The position numbers and the translations under genes are program-made. This document shows, in pieces, positions 18,815 through 27,842 of a stretch of 64,000 bases of DNA (the stretch's first letter is position 1; each line of letters starts with the position of its first letter). Below the pieces are notes generated by a model. That model did not search any database. It was given only the letters and a program-made list of their open reading frames with translations, and was not told the DNA's origin. This DNA comes from Piscinibacter sp. (GTDB lineage Bacteria > Pseudomonadota > Gammaproteobacteria > Burkholderiales > Burkholderiaceae_C). Location: contig JADJJI010000003.1 in the NCBI GenBank assembly GCA_016706565.1, forward strand, positions 62,001-126,000, given 5' to 3'.

Positions 18815-19789
18815 TCACTGTCGTGCCCTTGCGCGAATGTCCGGTTCTTGCGGCCGGGATGAGGCCGCCGACAAATGGCCCAGCCGCGCCTCCCGGGGCG
18901 TGACCCCCCAATGGCGCCGGAACGTCTGCGAGAAGTGGGTGGCCGTCGCGTAGCCCGCGTCCATCGCGATGTCGAAGATCGGTCGCGAGGTCGAACGCAG
19001 CAGGCGCAATGCTTCTTCCATGCGCAGCCGGGTCACATAGGCATGGGGACTCTGCCCGCTGGCCGCCTTGAAGCTGCGACAGAAGTGGAAACTGCTGAGG
19101 CCGACGGCATCGGCCATCTGGCGAACCGACCAGCGCTGCTGCAGATCGCCCAGCACCATCGCGGTGATCTGGTCCAGCTCGCGCCGGGACAGCGCGGCCG
19201 ATGACCGCTCGCGCCGGTCCGCCTGTGCATAGTGCTCCAGCAGGTGCGCGGCCAGACTCAGCGAGATGCCGTCCGCGAAACTGGGCTGGAGCGAGGCGTT
19301 GGTGTGCAGCGACGCCATCAGTGCGGCCGCCAGCGCGGACAGCACGGGATCGGGCTGGCCGAAGCAGCTTCGCAGCTGCGCATGCCCGCCACCGACCACG
19401 CGCTGAAGCCAGGCCGGGTCGAGGTCGATGTGGATGTTGTCGCGGGGCGATTCGCTGCGCCAGAAGGTGGGCACCCCGCTCGGCACGATGATGGCTTCGC
19501 CCGGCAGCCAGTGCCGGTGCTGAACCGTGCCGCCGTGTCGCTGGACCAGCTCGGTGGGACCGGCACGCCGCACGAGGATCGTGTGCGCGTTGATGCGGGG
19601 AATGTAGAGATCGCCCGGCGGCCCGACCTGATGCCACACGGCCAGGCCGCGCCACGGGCGCCCCCGGCTATGGCTTCGCACCTGCTCGGGCAGGGCCTCG
19701 CAAGGGTCGCCGATCTCGGCGGCCGCCGTGGCCGACCAGCGGTCTGCGTCGATGTCGTCGCCCATGTCGGTGGTCCTCGAGGTCGCCAT
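18815..19789 (-). CDS. AraC-family transcriptional regulator
   Basis: 324 residues. An N-terminal AraC-binding-like cupin region (PRINAHTILVRRAGPTELV) is followed by a C-terminal pair of HTH motifs (RWSVRQMADAVGLSSFHFCR, and FDIAMDAGYATATHFSQTFR), ending in GVTPREAR. It is upstream of and co-oriented with the Bug protein gene, and divergent from the porin operon, so it may control either. ATG 19765 is an alternative start. Confidence 0.9.
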   Translation of the reverse strand: MATSRTTDMGDDIDADRWSATAAAEIGDPCEALPEQVRSHSRGRPWRGLAVWHQVGPPGDLYIPRINAHTILVRRAGPTELVQRHGGTVQHRHWLPGEAIIVPSGVPTFWRSESPRDNIHIDLDPAWLQRVVGGGHAQLRSCFGQPDPVLSALAAALMASLHTNASLQPSFADGISLSLAAHLLEHYAQADRRERSSAALSRRELDQITAMVLGDLQQRWSVRQMADAVGLSSFHFCRSFKAASGQSPHAYVTRLRMEEALRLLRSTSRPIFDIAMDAGYATATHFSQTFRRHWGVTPREARLGHLSAASSRPQEPDIRARARQ

Positions 19790-20146
19790 GCCGCCATGGC
19801 CCTGCGATTTTCCGCGCGGCGTGCGGACTGGCCGCTCGACCAGACCGGTGCGCCCTTGCGTGAAAACCCGCGAGCTTGAGAGAAGGACACAAGCCCGGCA
19901 GTTGTGCGCAAGTGCGGGGAATCACCGCCGCAGGCATGCGGTGCCTGCCAACGCGGGGCGCACGAATCCGACAGGTGCGCAGCTTCTCGACATTCCGGCG
20001 GCGGGTGCCTTCCTACGATCGCCGGCAATGGATTCCAGTCAAGACACGGCGTCGTTGCGGTGCGCTTGGAGTTCGTTCATGAGACGGGCGCGACGGCACT
20101 GGGCCGTCGCACCGTCGAATCACATTCAACAACCAGGAGACGATCG
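19790..20146. other. Intergenic region between AraC regulator and porin operon
   Basis: 357 bases with no recognisable gene. It is the divergent regulatory region for the AraC gene and the porin. The only clear element is the porin ribosome site (CCAGGAGACGATCG before ATG 20147). I could not pick a convincing promoter or operator. Confidence 0.5.
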
Positions 20147-21256
20147 ATGAAGAAGCTTTCTCGGGCCGCGCTTTCGCTGCTCGCCGTCATGCCAGGGCTC
20201 GCCCTGGCGCAAAGCAGCGTGCAGATCTCCGGCGTCATGGACGCAGGGGTGCGCATGGACCGCGGTGCAGCCAGCGGCTCGGTCACGTCCGTCGGCTCGG
20301 GCCAGCGCGATGCGAGCCGCATCACGTTCTCCGGCATCGAAGATCTCGGCGGCGGACTGAAGGCAGGGTTCATTCTCGAATCGGGGATCGGCGTCGACAC
20401 CGGTGCCGGCATCAACAATCCGCCAGGAACGGCGCCCGGTCCCCTCACGTGGGGACGCCTGTCGACGCTGACGCTGGGCAGCGACGCGACCGGCTACCTC
20501 TCGCTGGGCCGCCAGTACACGCCGATGTGGGCGATCTCCGCAGGCCCGGCGAACGATCCCTTCGGTGCAGGCTGGCTGGGCGGCATCGCGACCATCTACA
20601 GCTTCACGGTGCGTGCCAGCAACTCGCTGGTCTACAGCTACGGCTACACCGCTCAGACGACGCTCCTGCCAGCCCCACGCAAGGGCCTGGGCGCGATGCT
20701 GATGTACTCGCTTGCCGAAACCTCCACGCCGTCCTCGAACGCCGGACGGCAGCTCGGCGGCAACGTCTCGTATGGCGACGGCGTCTGGTGGGTTGGCTAC
20801 GGCTACCACCAGGTCAATGGCAGCAATACGACGATCAGCGCGACGGCGCCGGTGGCCGATTCACCCACCGTCAAGCAACAGACGCTTGGCGCGTCCTATC
20901 AGCTCGCCTGGGGCCGCGTGCATGTCGGCCTCAACTCCGGCAAGAACGGCCTGTCTGGCGCCGGTGCCGTGGACCGCTTGAACTGGCACGTCGGAGCCAA
21001 CCTCTTGTTCGACGGTCGCCACACCGTGCGTGCGCTTGTCGGCAAGTCCAAAGACCGGACCGCGACCCAGGCCGAGGTGACGACCATCCAGCTCGGCTAC
21101 GGCTACGACCTGAGCAAGCGCACCGCGCTCTATGCCGCAGTCGGGCAGATGGACAACAACAGCGCTTCGGCGGCCGCCCTCGGCGGCTCCATCGGCACCT
21201 ATGCGCCGGGCAGTACCGCGCGCTCGGTGATCGGCGGCGTTCGACACATCTTCTGA
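20147..21256 (+). CDS. Gram-negative general porin (OmpC/PhoE-like, Burkholderiales type)
   Basis: 369 residues. A signal peptide (KKLSRAALSLLAVMPGLALA-QSS) precedes SVQISGVMDAGVRMDRG, the standard opening strand of beta-proteobacterial porins. Further landmarks are SRITFSGIEDLGGGLKAGF, LSLGRQYTPMWA, and a C-terminal strand ending in RHIF with terminal Phe, required for outer-membrane assembly. The start at 20147 follows GGAG at good spacing. It leads an operon with four downstream catabolic genes, so it probably admits their substrate. Confidence 0.92.
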   Translation: MKKLSRAALSLLAVMPGLALAQSSVQISGVMDAGVRMDRGAASGSVTSVGSGQRDASRITFSGIEDLGGGLKAGFILESGIGVDTGAGINNPPGTAPGPLTWGRLSTLTLGSDATGYLSLGRQYTPMWAISAGPANDPFGAGWLGGIATIYSFTVRASNSLVYSYGYTAQTTLLPAPRKGLGAMLMYSLAETSTPSSNAGRQLGGNVSYGDGVWWVGYGYHQVNGSNTTISATAPVADSPTVKQQTLGASYQLAWGRVHVGLNSGKNGLSGAGAVDRLNWHVGANLLFDGRHTVRALVGKSKDRTATQAEVTTIQLGYGYDLSKRTALYAAVGQMDNNSASAAALGGSIGTYAPGSTARSVIGGVRHIF

Positions 21257-21264
21257 AGGACATC

Positions 21265-22143
21265 ATGCGGGACGTCATCGTCGTCACCTGTGCCCTGACC
21301 GGTGCGGGCCCCCTGTCGAAGAACCCGGCGCAGCCGATCACGCCCAAGCAGATCGCGCTGTCCGGACTCGAAGCGGCCGAGGCCGGCGCGGCCGTGTTGC
21401 ACGTGCATGTTCGCGACCCGCAGACGGGTGTCTTTTCGGGGGACCTCGCGTTGTACGAAGAGGCCGTGGATCTGATCCGGGCGCAGAACCCGGACGTGAT
21501 CCTCAATCTCACGACCGGACTGGGATCGGGTTTCTATCCCAAGGACCCGATGCTGCCGAGCGAGGCCGGGCCGGGCACGCACATCTGGACCGCGGAGAGG
21601 CGCGTCGAGCACGTGCTCAAGCTGAAGCCCGAGATCTGCACGCTCGATCTCGTCACGGCGCAGGTCTTCGGCGGCATCGTCATCAGCACGGAGCAGGTTC
21701 TCTCGCGCATGGCCACGCTGATCCGCGAGGCCGGCGTCAAGCCGGAGATCGAACTCTTCGACTCCGGCGATGCCGTGCTGGCCAAGCACCTGATGGCCCA
21801 AGGTGCGCTCGATGGCCCCGGCATGTTCTCGTTCGTCATGGGCCTGAACTTCACGATGCCCGCCGACACGCAGACGATGGGCTACATGCGCGACCAGCTG
21901 CCGCCAGGTGCCCAGTGGCAGGGCTTCGGCATCGGCCGCAACCAGTTCCCGATGGCGATGCAGTCGGCGCTGCTCGGTGGCCATGTTCGCGTCGGCATGG
22001 AAGACAACGCGTTCATCTCGAGGGGCGAGTTTGCGCAGAGCAACGCCCAGCAAGTACGAAAGGTGCGTCGAATGGTCGAGGACATGGGCCCGACGATCGC
22101 CACCCCCTCACAAGCCCGCTCCATCCTGGGACTGAAACCATGA
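21265..22143 (+). CDS. Beta-keto acid cleavage enzyme (BKACE, DUF849)
   Basis: 292 residues. BKACE enzymes condense a beta-keto acid with acetyl-CoA and split it to an acyl-CoA plus acetoacetate. Landmarks are VIVTCALTGAG-like start (VIVVTCALTGAGP), GAAVLHVHVRDPQTG (zinc-binding His pair), LNLTTGLGSGF, PEIELFDSGDA, and VRVGMEDNAFISRGEFA near the C-terminus. The gene begins 8 bp after the porin and overlaps the next gene by ATGA. A 3-hydroxyacid dehydrogenase two genes on would make a beta-keto acid for it, as in carnitine catabolism. Confidence 0.92.
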   Translation: MRDVIVVTCALTGAGPLSKNPAQPITPKQIALSGLEAAEAGAAVLHVHVRDPQTGVFSGDLALYEEAVDLIRAQNPDVILNLTTGLGSGFYPKDPMLPSEAGPGTHIWTAERRVEHVLKLKPEICTLDLVTAQVFGGIVISTEQVLSRMATLIREAGVKPEIELFDSGDAVLAKHLMAQGALDGPGMFSFVMGLNFTMPADTQTMGYMRDQLPPGAQWQGFGIGRNQFPMAMQSALLGGHVRVGMEDNAFISRGEFAQSNAQQVRKVRRMVEDMGPTIATPSQARSILGLKP

Positions 22144-23876
22144 ACCATCGAATCCAGTTCGCGGCGCTCGTCGCCTGCTTCGGCACCGCCATCGCCACAC
22201 TGCAAGGCTGCGGCGGCGGCTCCGACGCCCCGCTCGCGCCTGCGGCCAGCTTCGACTGCGCCGCCGTCGCGAACGCCGCGCTCGGCGGCAACGTCAAGGT
22301 GACGCAGAGCAAACGCGTGGAGGCCAACACCGCCAAGCCGGTTGACCCGTTCACCGGCGCCCCGGTCGGCGAATTCCTGCCCGCGCACTGCGTCGTGCAG
22401 GGCGAGATCAATGCGCGCACCGGCAAGGCCTTCTCCGCGGATCCGGTCACCCATGCGGTGTCGGTCGTCGACGCGCCGTACGCGATCGGCTTCGAGCTGC
22501 GCCTGCCGAAGGACTGGAACGGGCGCTTCTTCTTCCAGGGCGGCGGCGGGCTCGACGGCGTGCTCGCTCCGGCGTTCGGCATCTTCGACCCGCAACAGGG
22601 GGCAGCGACGAACGCGTTGTCGCGTGGCTTCGCGGTCGTCTCGACCGACGGCGGCCACCGCGGCACGAGCGCGTTCGACGGCAACTTCGGCGCCGACCAG
22701 CAAGCCCGGCTGGACTATGCCTACAACGCGCTCGACCAGGTGACGCTGACGGCCAAGGATGTCCTGCAGCAGTACTACGGCAAGCGGCCCGACAAGTCGT
22801 ACTTCGTCGGCTGCTCCAATGGCGGACGCCAGGCGATGATGGCGTCGCAGCGCTTCCCCAGCTACTTCGACGGGATCGTGGCCGGCGATCCGGGGTTCGA
22901 TTTCATGAACGCGGTCAGCAACACGCTGGCCGACGTCAAGACGCTGGCCGCGATCGTTCCTGCCGGTCAGGTGACGCCCTTCGGCCCCGACCTGAGCAAG
23001 GCGTATTCGCTCGCGGACCGTGCACTGATCGGCTCGGCGATCGTCGCCAAGTGCGATGTCAAGGGCCGCGACAACGCCGCCGACGGCATCATCTCCGATC
23101 CGCAGGCGTGCGACTTCAATCCGCAGACGGACATCCCCACCTGCACCGGCGCGAACGACGGCACCTGCCTGTCCGCAGCGCAGAAGACGGCGCTGGCCGC
23201 CATGACTGCGGGTGGCAAGACCTTGTCCGGTGCGGCGCTCTACAGCGACTACTACTACGACGCAGGCGTCGGCAGCCCGGCGTGGAGCGTCTGGAAGCTC
23301 GACGGCATTCCGGTGCCCTTGTCGCCGACGCTGACCGTGAGCCTCGGGCTGAACCAATTGGCCGGGATGGATGGCCCGGGCAAGGTCTTCTCGACACCGG
23401 CGAATCCGGTCTTCGATCCGTTCGGGTTTGCTGCTGATTCCGATCCTGCCAAGTTCCGGGAGTTCGGCAGGCTGGCGGATGCGACGTCGGTCGACCTGTC
23501 GAGCTTCAAGGCGCGCGGCGGCAAGCTGATGATCTACAACGGCAACAGCGACCCGCTGTTCTCGTCGAAGGACATCGCCCACTACTACCAGTCGCTGGCG
23601 GCTGCCAACGGCGGCAACGCCGCCGATTTCGCGCGGCTGTTCCTGGTGCCCGGCATGGGCCATTGCTCGGGCGGCCCCGCGACCGACGGGTTCGATCCGC
23701 TGACGGCCCTGCAGGCCTGGGTCGAACAAGGCGTGGCGCCCGACACGCTGCTGGCCAAGGCCGGTCCTTTCACGCCGTGGCCGGGCCGGACGCGGCCGCT
23801 GTGTGCCTTTCCCAAGGTGGCCGTCTACAAGGGCAGCGGCAGCCTCGAAGACGCGGCGAACTTTGCCTGCCAATGA
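22140..23876 (+). CDS. Tannase/feruloyl esterase family lipoprotein
   Basis: 578 residues. The N-terminus carries a lipobox (ATLQGC, Cys near residue 24) followed by GGGSDAP, so the protein is probably a lipoprotein. The tannase-family CS-D-HC arrangement is visible: the nucleophile in YFVGCSNGGRQAMM, the Asp in YNGNSDPLFSS and the Cys-adjacent His in PGMGHCSGG. A DGIISDPQACDFNP segment matches the lid/calcium region. It hydrolyses carboxylic esters outside the cytoplasm; substrate unknown. Overlaps on both sides (ATGA) place it firmly in the porin-BKACE operon. Confidence 0.9.
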   Translation: MNHRIQFAALVACFGTAIATLQGCGGGSDAPLAPAASFDCAAVANAALGGNVKVTQSKRVEANTAKPVDPFTGAPVGEFLPAHCVVQGEINARTGKAFSADPVTHAVSVVDAPYAIGFELRLPKDWNGRFFFQGGGGLDGVLAPAFGIFDPQQGAATNALSRGFAVVSTDGGHRGTSAFDGNFGADQQARLDYAYNALDQVTLTAKDVLQQYYGKRPDKSYFVGCSNGGRQAMMASQRFPSYFDGIVAGDPGFDFMNAVSNTLADVKTLAAIVPAGQVTPFGPDLSKAYSLADRALIGSAIVAKCDVKGRDNAADGIISDPQACDFNPQTDIPTCTGANDGTCLSAAQKTALAAMTAGGKTLSGAALYSDYYYDAGVGSPAWSVWKLDGIPVPLSPTLTVSLGLNQLAGMDGPGKVFSTPANPVFDPFGFAADSDPAKFREFGRLADATSVDLSSFKARGGKLMIYNGNSDPLFSSKDIAHYYQSLAAANGGNAADFARLFLVPGMGHCSGGPATDGFDPLTALQAWVEQGVAPDTLLAKAGPFTPWPGRTRPLCAFPKVAVYKGSGSLEDAANFACQ

Positions 23877-24784
23877 GCATTCGGCAAACGGCCGTCGTCG
23901 GCCTCGGCGTCATCGGCGCCAGCTGGGTGGCGCAGTTCCTCGGCGCGGGACTGCAGGTGCGCTGTTTCGACCCGTCGGTCGTGGCGCGCGCGGCGCTCCT
24001 GCCCTTTCTGGAGCAAGCGCTGGGTGATGCGTCGGCATGGCAGCCGCGGCTGCAGATCGCAGGCGACCTTCGGGACGCCGTGCGCGGCGTCGAGCTCGTG
24101 CAGGAGAACGGCCCCGAGGCGCCGCATCTGAAGCGGGCGTTGATCGAGGCCATCGACCTGGCTGCGGATCCGTCGGCTCTGATTGCATCCAGCACCTCCG
24201 GCCATCGGCCTTCGGACCTTCAGGCGATGGCGGGGGCCTTCCCGCAGCGGGTCCTGGTGGCGCACCCCCTGAATCCGCCGCACCTGATTCCGCTGCTGGA
24301 GGTCGTGCCGGGCCGGCTGACATCCGCCACGGACCTGGGACGCGCCGTCGCGTTCTACGAGGCGCTCGGCAAGAAGGTGATCGTGCCGAAGCACGAGCGC
24401 GTCGGGCATGCCGCGAACCGTTTGCAGGCCGCGTTGCTGCGCGAAGCCTTTGCGCTGGCGATCGACGGCACGCTGGACGTCCCGGACATCGATGCGATCC
24501 TCACCCACGGGCTGGCCTTGCGCTGGGCCTGCGCCGGCCCGTTCGCGCTCACCGAATTGGGGGGCGGTGCGGCGGGAAGCAAGGCCATGCTGGAGAGGCT
24601 CGGGCCCGCGCTCAATGGCTGGTGGGGCGATCTGTCCCGGCTGGAGCTCGACGTGCCGGCGCGCAATGCCTTGCTCGAGGCAATGGCTCGGCATCCTTCG
24701 AAGCCCTGCACGGTGGACGAGATGCAGCAGCTCGTGCAGAAGACGCTGCAGGTCCGTGCGTTCAGCGCAGGCGCTGCAACTTGA
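23873..24784 (+). CDS. 3-hydroxyacyl-CoA dehydrogenase family protein (carnitine dehydrogenase-like)
   Basis: 303 residues. An N-terminal NAD-binding Rossmann motif (AVVGLGVIGASWVAQFLGAG) is followed by ENGPEAPHLKRAL, the catalytic-type AHPLNPPHLIPLLEVV (His with Pro-rich loop) and a C-terminal helical domain with VGHAANRLQAALLREAF. This is the lambda-crystallin/L-carnitine dehydrogenase branch rather than the fadB type. The product would be a 3-keto acid, the substrate class of the adjacent BKACE. ATGA overlap with the tannase-family gene. Confidence 0.87.
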   Translation: MSIRQTAVVGLGVIGASWVAQFLGAGLQVRCFDPSVVARAALLPFLEQALGDASAWQPRLQIAGDLRDAVRGVELVQENGPEAPHLKRALIEAIDLAADPSALIASSTSGHRPSDLQAMAGAFPQRVLVAHPLNPPHLIPLLEVVPGRLTSATDLGRAVAFYEALGKKVIVPKHERVGHAANRLQAALLREAFALAIDGTLDVPDIDAILTHGLALRWACAGPFALTELGGGAAGSKAMLERLGPALNGWWGDLSRLELDVPARNALLEAMARHPSKPCTVDEMQQLVQKTLQVRAFSAGAAT

Positions 24785-24807
24785 AACGTGCTCCTGGAGA
24801 CCAAACC

Positions 24808-25584
24808 GTGTCGAACAAGGAGAGACCGCAGCGCGTGCTGGTGACGGCCGGTGCCTCGGGCCTCGGGCTGGAGATCGCACGTGCCTTCGTGCGTGCGGGC
24901 GATGCCGTGGCGGTGTGCGATGTCGACGAGGTCGCGCTCGAGGCGGTGCGCGCGCGTGGCGATGCGTCGCATGCCCTGGCGTGCGACGTGGCCGACCGGG
25001 AGGGCTGCACCCGGATGGTGGCGCAGGCCGCGCACGCGCTCGGGGGCCTGGACGTGCTGGTCAACAACGCAGGCATCGCGGGGCCGACCGGCGCGCTCGA
25101 AGACATCGATGCCATCGAATGGGACCGCACACTGGCCGTCAACCTGACGGGGGTGTTCAACGTCACGCGCGCCGCCATCCCCTGGCTCAAGCGCCAGTCC
25201 AGTGGGGCGATCGTCAACATCGGCTCCGTCGCTGGCCGACTCGGCTTTCCGCTTCGCGCCCCCTATTCGGCCAGCAAGTGGGCCCTTGTCGGCCTGACGA
25301 AGACACTCGCCGTCGAGCTGGGCCCGTGGCACGTGCGCGTCAATGCGGTTCTGCCAGGCGCGGTCGACGGCGAGCGGGTACGCCGGGTCATCGAAGGCAA
25401 GGCCGCATCGCGCGGCATTGCTCCGGACGATGTTCTGCGCGAGATGCTGGCCGGCATGTCGATCAAGCGCCTGGTGCCGCCGAGCCAGGTCGCCGCGATG
25501 GTGGCGTTCCTGGCTTCACCCGGGAACGACACGGTGTCCGGTCAGGTGATATCGATCGACAGCGACACGCAGATGATGGCCTGA
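24808..25584 (+). CDS. Short-chain dehydrogenase/reductase
   Basis: 258 residues with the classical SDR set: cofactor motif VTAGASGLGLEIARAF, DVADREG, NNAG in DVLVNNAGIAGP, the catalytic Ser in GSVAGR, YSASK (Tyr-x3-Lys), and VNAVLPGAV. The first Gly of the usual TGxxxGxG is Ala. Translation starts at GTG 24808, supported by GGAGA seven bases upstream; no in-frame ATG is suitable. It is the last gene of the porin operon and probably oxidises or reduces a hydroxyl in the same pathway. Confidence 0.88.
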   Translation: MSNKERPQRVLVTAGASGLGLEIARAFVRAGDAVAVCDVDEVALEAVRARGDASHALACDVADREGCTRMVAQAAHALGGLDVLVNNAGIAGPTGALEDIDAIEWDRTLAVNLTGVFNVTRAAIPWLKRQSSGAIVNIGSVAGRLGFPLRAPYSASKWALVGLTKTLAVELGPWHVRVNAVLPGAVDGERVRRVIEGKAASRGIAPDDVLREMLAGMSIKRLVPPSQVAAMVAFLASPGNDTVSGQVISIDSDTQMMA

Positions 25585-25615
25585 GCAACAGACTCGAGGA
25601 TCTTCCCGTGCGCCG

Positions 25616-26560
25616 TCAACCGCGTCGCAGACGGGTGGGCGCCACGCCCCAGTGCTTGCGGAACGTGTTGGTGAAGTGCGCCAGGTCGGAGAATCCGACC
25701 GCGGTGGCGATCTCGCCGATCGGCGCACCGGTGCCTTCGACCAGGTCGCGGGCACGGCGCATGCGCAACTGCTGGCAGTAGCGCAAGGGTGGCAGGCCCG
25801 TGGCCGCCTTGAAGGCACGATGGAAACTCTGCGGGCTCAGGTCCACGACCTGGGCGAGTTCCTGCAGCGAAGTCGGCTTGTCGACCTGGGCCGCGAGGTA
25901 GTCGTCGAGGCGAGCGAGCTGCGCCGAGCTGAGCGTGCGGCGCGGAAGCCTGTCGTCCGTGCCGAAGCGCTCGAGCAGCCGCACGGCGAGCGCAACGCTG
26001 GCCGCCTCCATGAAGGCCCGGGAGTTGCCTCCTGGCGCTTTCACGTACTCCAGCAGGGCGCGTCCCATGCCGGAGACGACTTCGTCCCTTTCGCCGAAGC
26101 AGGTCTTCAGGCTGATGCCCGCCTTCGGGCGATCGTGCCCCGCCGCACGCATCAGCACGCCCGGCGCCATGCTGAGGTGGATGTTCTGGCCGGGCCCGAA
26201 CGTGCGGAAGTAGGCCGCACGGTACGGCGGCACGACGACGATCTGCCCGGTCGCGTTGTGGCGGATGTCCAGGCATCCCTCGCGCCACTGCACCACCGGC
26301 GAGGCCGCTGCGAGCCGGATGAAGACGTCGTACGAATGGTTGGGCGGGATGTAGTACTCCTGCGCCAGTGCCGACTGTTCCCAGACCATCAGGTCGTTGA
26401 ACCCGGCGACCGCGCTGCTGGCCGTGACCATCGAGCGCACGGCACGGGTCGGGTCGCCCGGAGCCTCGTCGGCAAGCTGACGCAGGCGCGCCATGTCGAT
26501 GACGCGCAGCGCCTCGAGGTAGCTGGTGGGCGGACTGTGTCCGTTGTTCTGGGCAGTCAT
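25616..26560 (-). CDS. AraC-family transcriptional regulator
   Basis: 314 residues with an AraC-binding-like N-terminal domain (VWEQSALAQEYYIPPNHSYD) and a C-terminal double HTH (TSLQELAQVVDLSPQSFHRA; GEIATAVGFSDLAHFTNTFR) ending in GVAPTRLRRG. It is convergent with the SDR gene, ending 32 bp from it, and is a likely regulator of the porin-BKACE operon or of the redox operon that follows. Effector unknown. Confidence 0.9.
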   Translation of the reverse strand: MTAQNNGHSPPTSYLEALRVIDMARLRQLADEAPGDPTRAVRSMVTASSAVAGFNDLMVWEQSALAQEYYIPPNHSYDVFIRLAAASPVVQWREGCLDIRHNATGQIVVVPPYRAAYFRTFGPGQNIHLSMAPGVLMRAAGHDRPKAGISLKTCFGERDEVVSGMGRALLEYVKAPGGNSRAFMEAASVALAVRLLERFGTDDRLPRRTLSSAQLARLDDYLAAQVDKPTSLQELAQVVDLSPQSFHRAFKAATGLPPLRYCQQLRMRRARDLVEGTGAPIGEIATAVGFSDLAHFTNTFRKHWGVAPTRLRRG

Positions 26561-26609
26561 GGGTGCGTCATTGTCGCGCGCCGGTGCCTTGGATGCCCCG
26601 TGGTGAATT

Positions 26610-26978
26610 TCATGACTTCGGCTTCAGGTACTCCGTGAAACCTTGAAACCACATCACCTCGACGAAGTCGCCGCTGATGGTCAGGTCTTCGTCATGCAAG
26701 GCCGCGAGGAACGCTTCCTTGCCGTCCTTGGCGGACAGGATCTCGAAGCCCTTGGCGGCGTTCCTGAAGGTCATCGTGAACTGCGGCGCCGCGGCCAGGC
26801 CCGCGAATGACTTCACCCTGCCGTCCTGGATGCGGAAGTAGCGGCCGATGCGGTCCGCCGTCTGGATCTGGAACTCCAGGCGCTTGCCGGCCACGTATTT
26901 CGCGCAGGCCGCGTTGGTGGCGATGGCCCTCTGCATGAGTTTCGTCATCACCCAGAGCAGGAACTTGAATTTCAGCAT
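26610..26978 (-). CDS. Small SCP2-like (sterol carrier) domain protein
   Basis: 122 residues, no signal. The second half (PQFTMTFRNAAKGFEILSA, then EAFLAALHDEDLTISGD) has the strand-helix pattern of SCP2-type lipid-binding domains, in which a GD turn precedes the last helix. The first ~30 residues are hydrophobic/amphipathic. It is the last gene of the five-gene operon read from 30942 and may bind a hydrophobic substrate or acyl-CoA. The family call is moderate. Confidence 0.5.
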   Translation of the reverse strand: MLKFKFLLWVMTKLMQRAIATNAACAKYVAGKRLEFQIQTADRIGRYFRIQDGRVKSFAGLAAAPQFTMTFRNAAKGFEILSAKDGKEAFLAALHDEDLTISGDFVEVMWFQGFTEYLKPKS

Positions 26979-26991
26979 GACCTGGGGCCTT

Positions 26992-27837
26992 TCATTCGTC
27001 GAGGAACTGGATCGCGTGCTTCAGGAAGCGCTCGGGGTACTGGAAGTGCGGCGCGTGGCCCGCGTCCGGATACAGGAACAGCTGCGCGTTCGGGATGTTC
27101 TGCGCCATGTGCCATGAGTTGATGGTCGGGATCATCACGTCGTCCACGCCGTTGAGGACGAAGGTCGGCTGACGGATCTCGCGCAGATGCGCGAACGGCG
27201 CCTGGCGGTCGAGCTTGGGCAGGTAGTGCATGTTGGCCTCGATCTGGGCCTGGATCACCTCGGGCGAGCTCGGCGGGTCCGCGTCCTGTCGCTGATGGCG
27301 GCGCTTCCAGAAGTCGCGACCCGCCTGTTGAGCTTCCTCCGATCGGCCGAAGAACAGGAACAGGAAGTCTTCCAGCGTCGGCACCGGACGCGGCGCGCGT
27401 TCCAGAACGCCGGGGTCCGAATCCGGATTGCCGCCGCGCGGCCCTGTGCCGATGAGCATGAGCTTGCGGACCAGGTCGGGGTGGCGTCGGGTCAGGTCCT
27501 GCGCCTGATACCCGCCGAGCGAAAACCCCAGCACGTCGACCTTGCGCAGGCCGATGGCCCGGATGACCGCCGCCGCGTCGTCGGCCATGTGTTCGATCCG
27601 GGTGCGCGGCCGGCCGGAAGAGGATGCAACGCCGCGACCGTTGTACAGAATGACCTCGCGCCCGGCGGCCAGGCCATCCGTCATGAGCGGATCCCAGTGA
27701 TCCATCCCGCCCCTGAAGTGCTGCAGGAAGAACAAGGGCGGCTGGCCCGAAGTGTCGTTGCCCCAGCGGCGATAGGCGAATGTGTCGCCATCGACTTGCA
27801 CGAAGCGGGTTGGCGCAGTCTGGTGTGTGTCGTTCAT
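26992..27837 (-). CDS. Alpha/beta hydrolase
   Basis: 281 residues. The fold landmarks are PPLFFLQHFRGGMDHWDP (oxyanion region), EVILYNGRGVASSSG, the nucleophile elbow LGFSLGGYQAQDL, an acid in VLNGVDDVMIP and the base in YPDAGHAPHFQYPERF. Nucleophile, acid and His are all present. No signal peptide. The group includes haloperoxidase-like and ring-cleavage hydrolases; the substrate cannot be told. It is 5 bp from the ene-reductase gene, in one operon. Confidence 0.87.
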   Translation of the reverse strand: MNDTHQTAPTRFVQVDGDTFAYRRWGNDTSGQPPLFFLQHFRGGMDHWDPLMTDGLAAGREVILYNGRGVASSSGRPRTRIEHMADDAAAVIRAIGLRKVDVLGFSLGGYQAQDLTRRHPDLVRKLMLIGTGPRGGNPDSDPGVLERAPRPVPTLEDFLFLFFGRSEEAQQAGRDFWKRRHQRQDADPPSSPEVIQAQIEANMHYLPKLDRQAPFAHLREIRQPTFVLNGVDDVMIPTINSWHMAQNIPNAQLFLYPDAGHAPHFQYPERFLKHAIQFLDE

Positions 27838-27842
27838 GAGGT

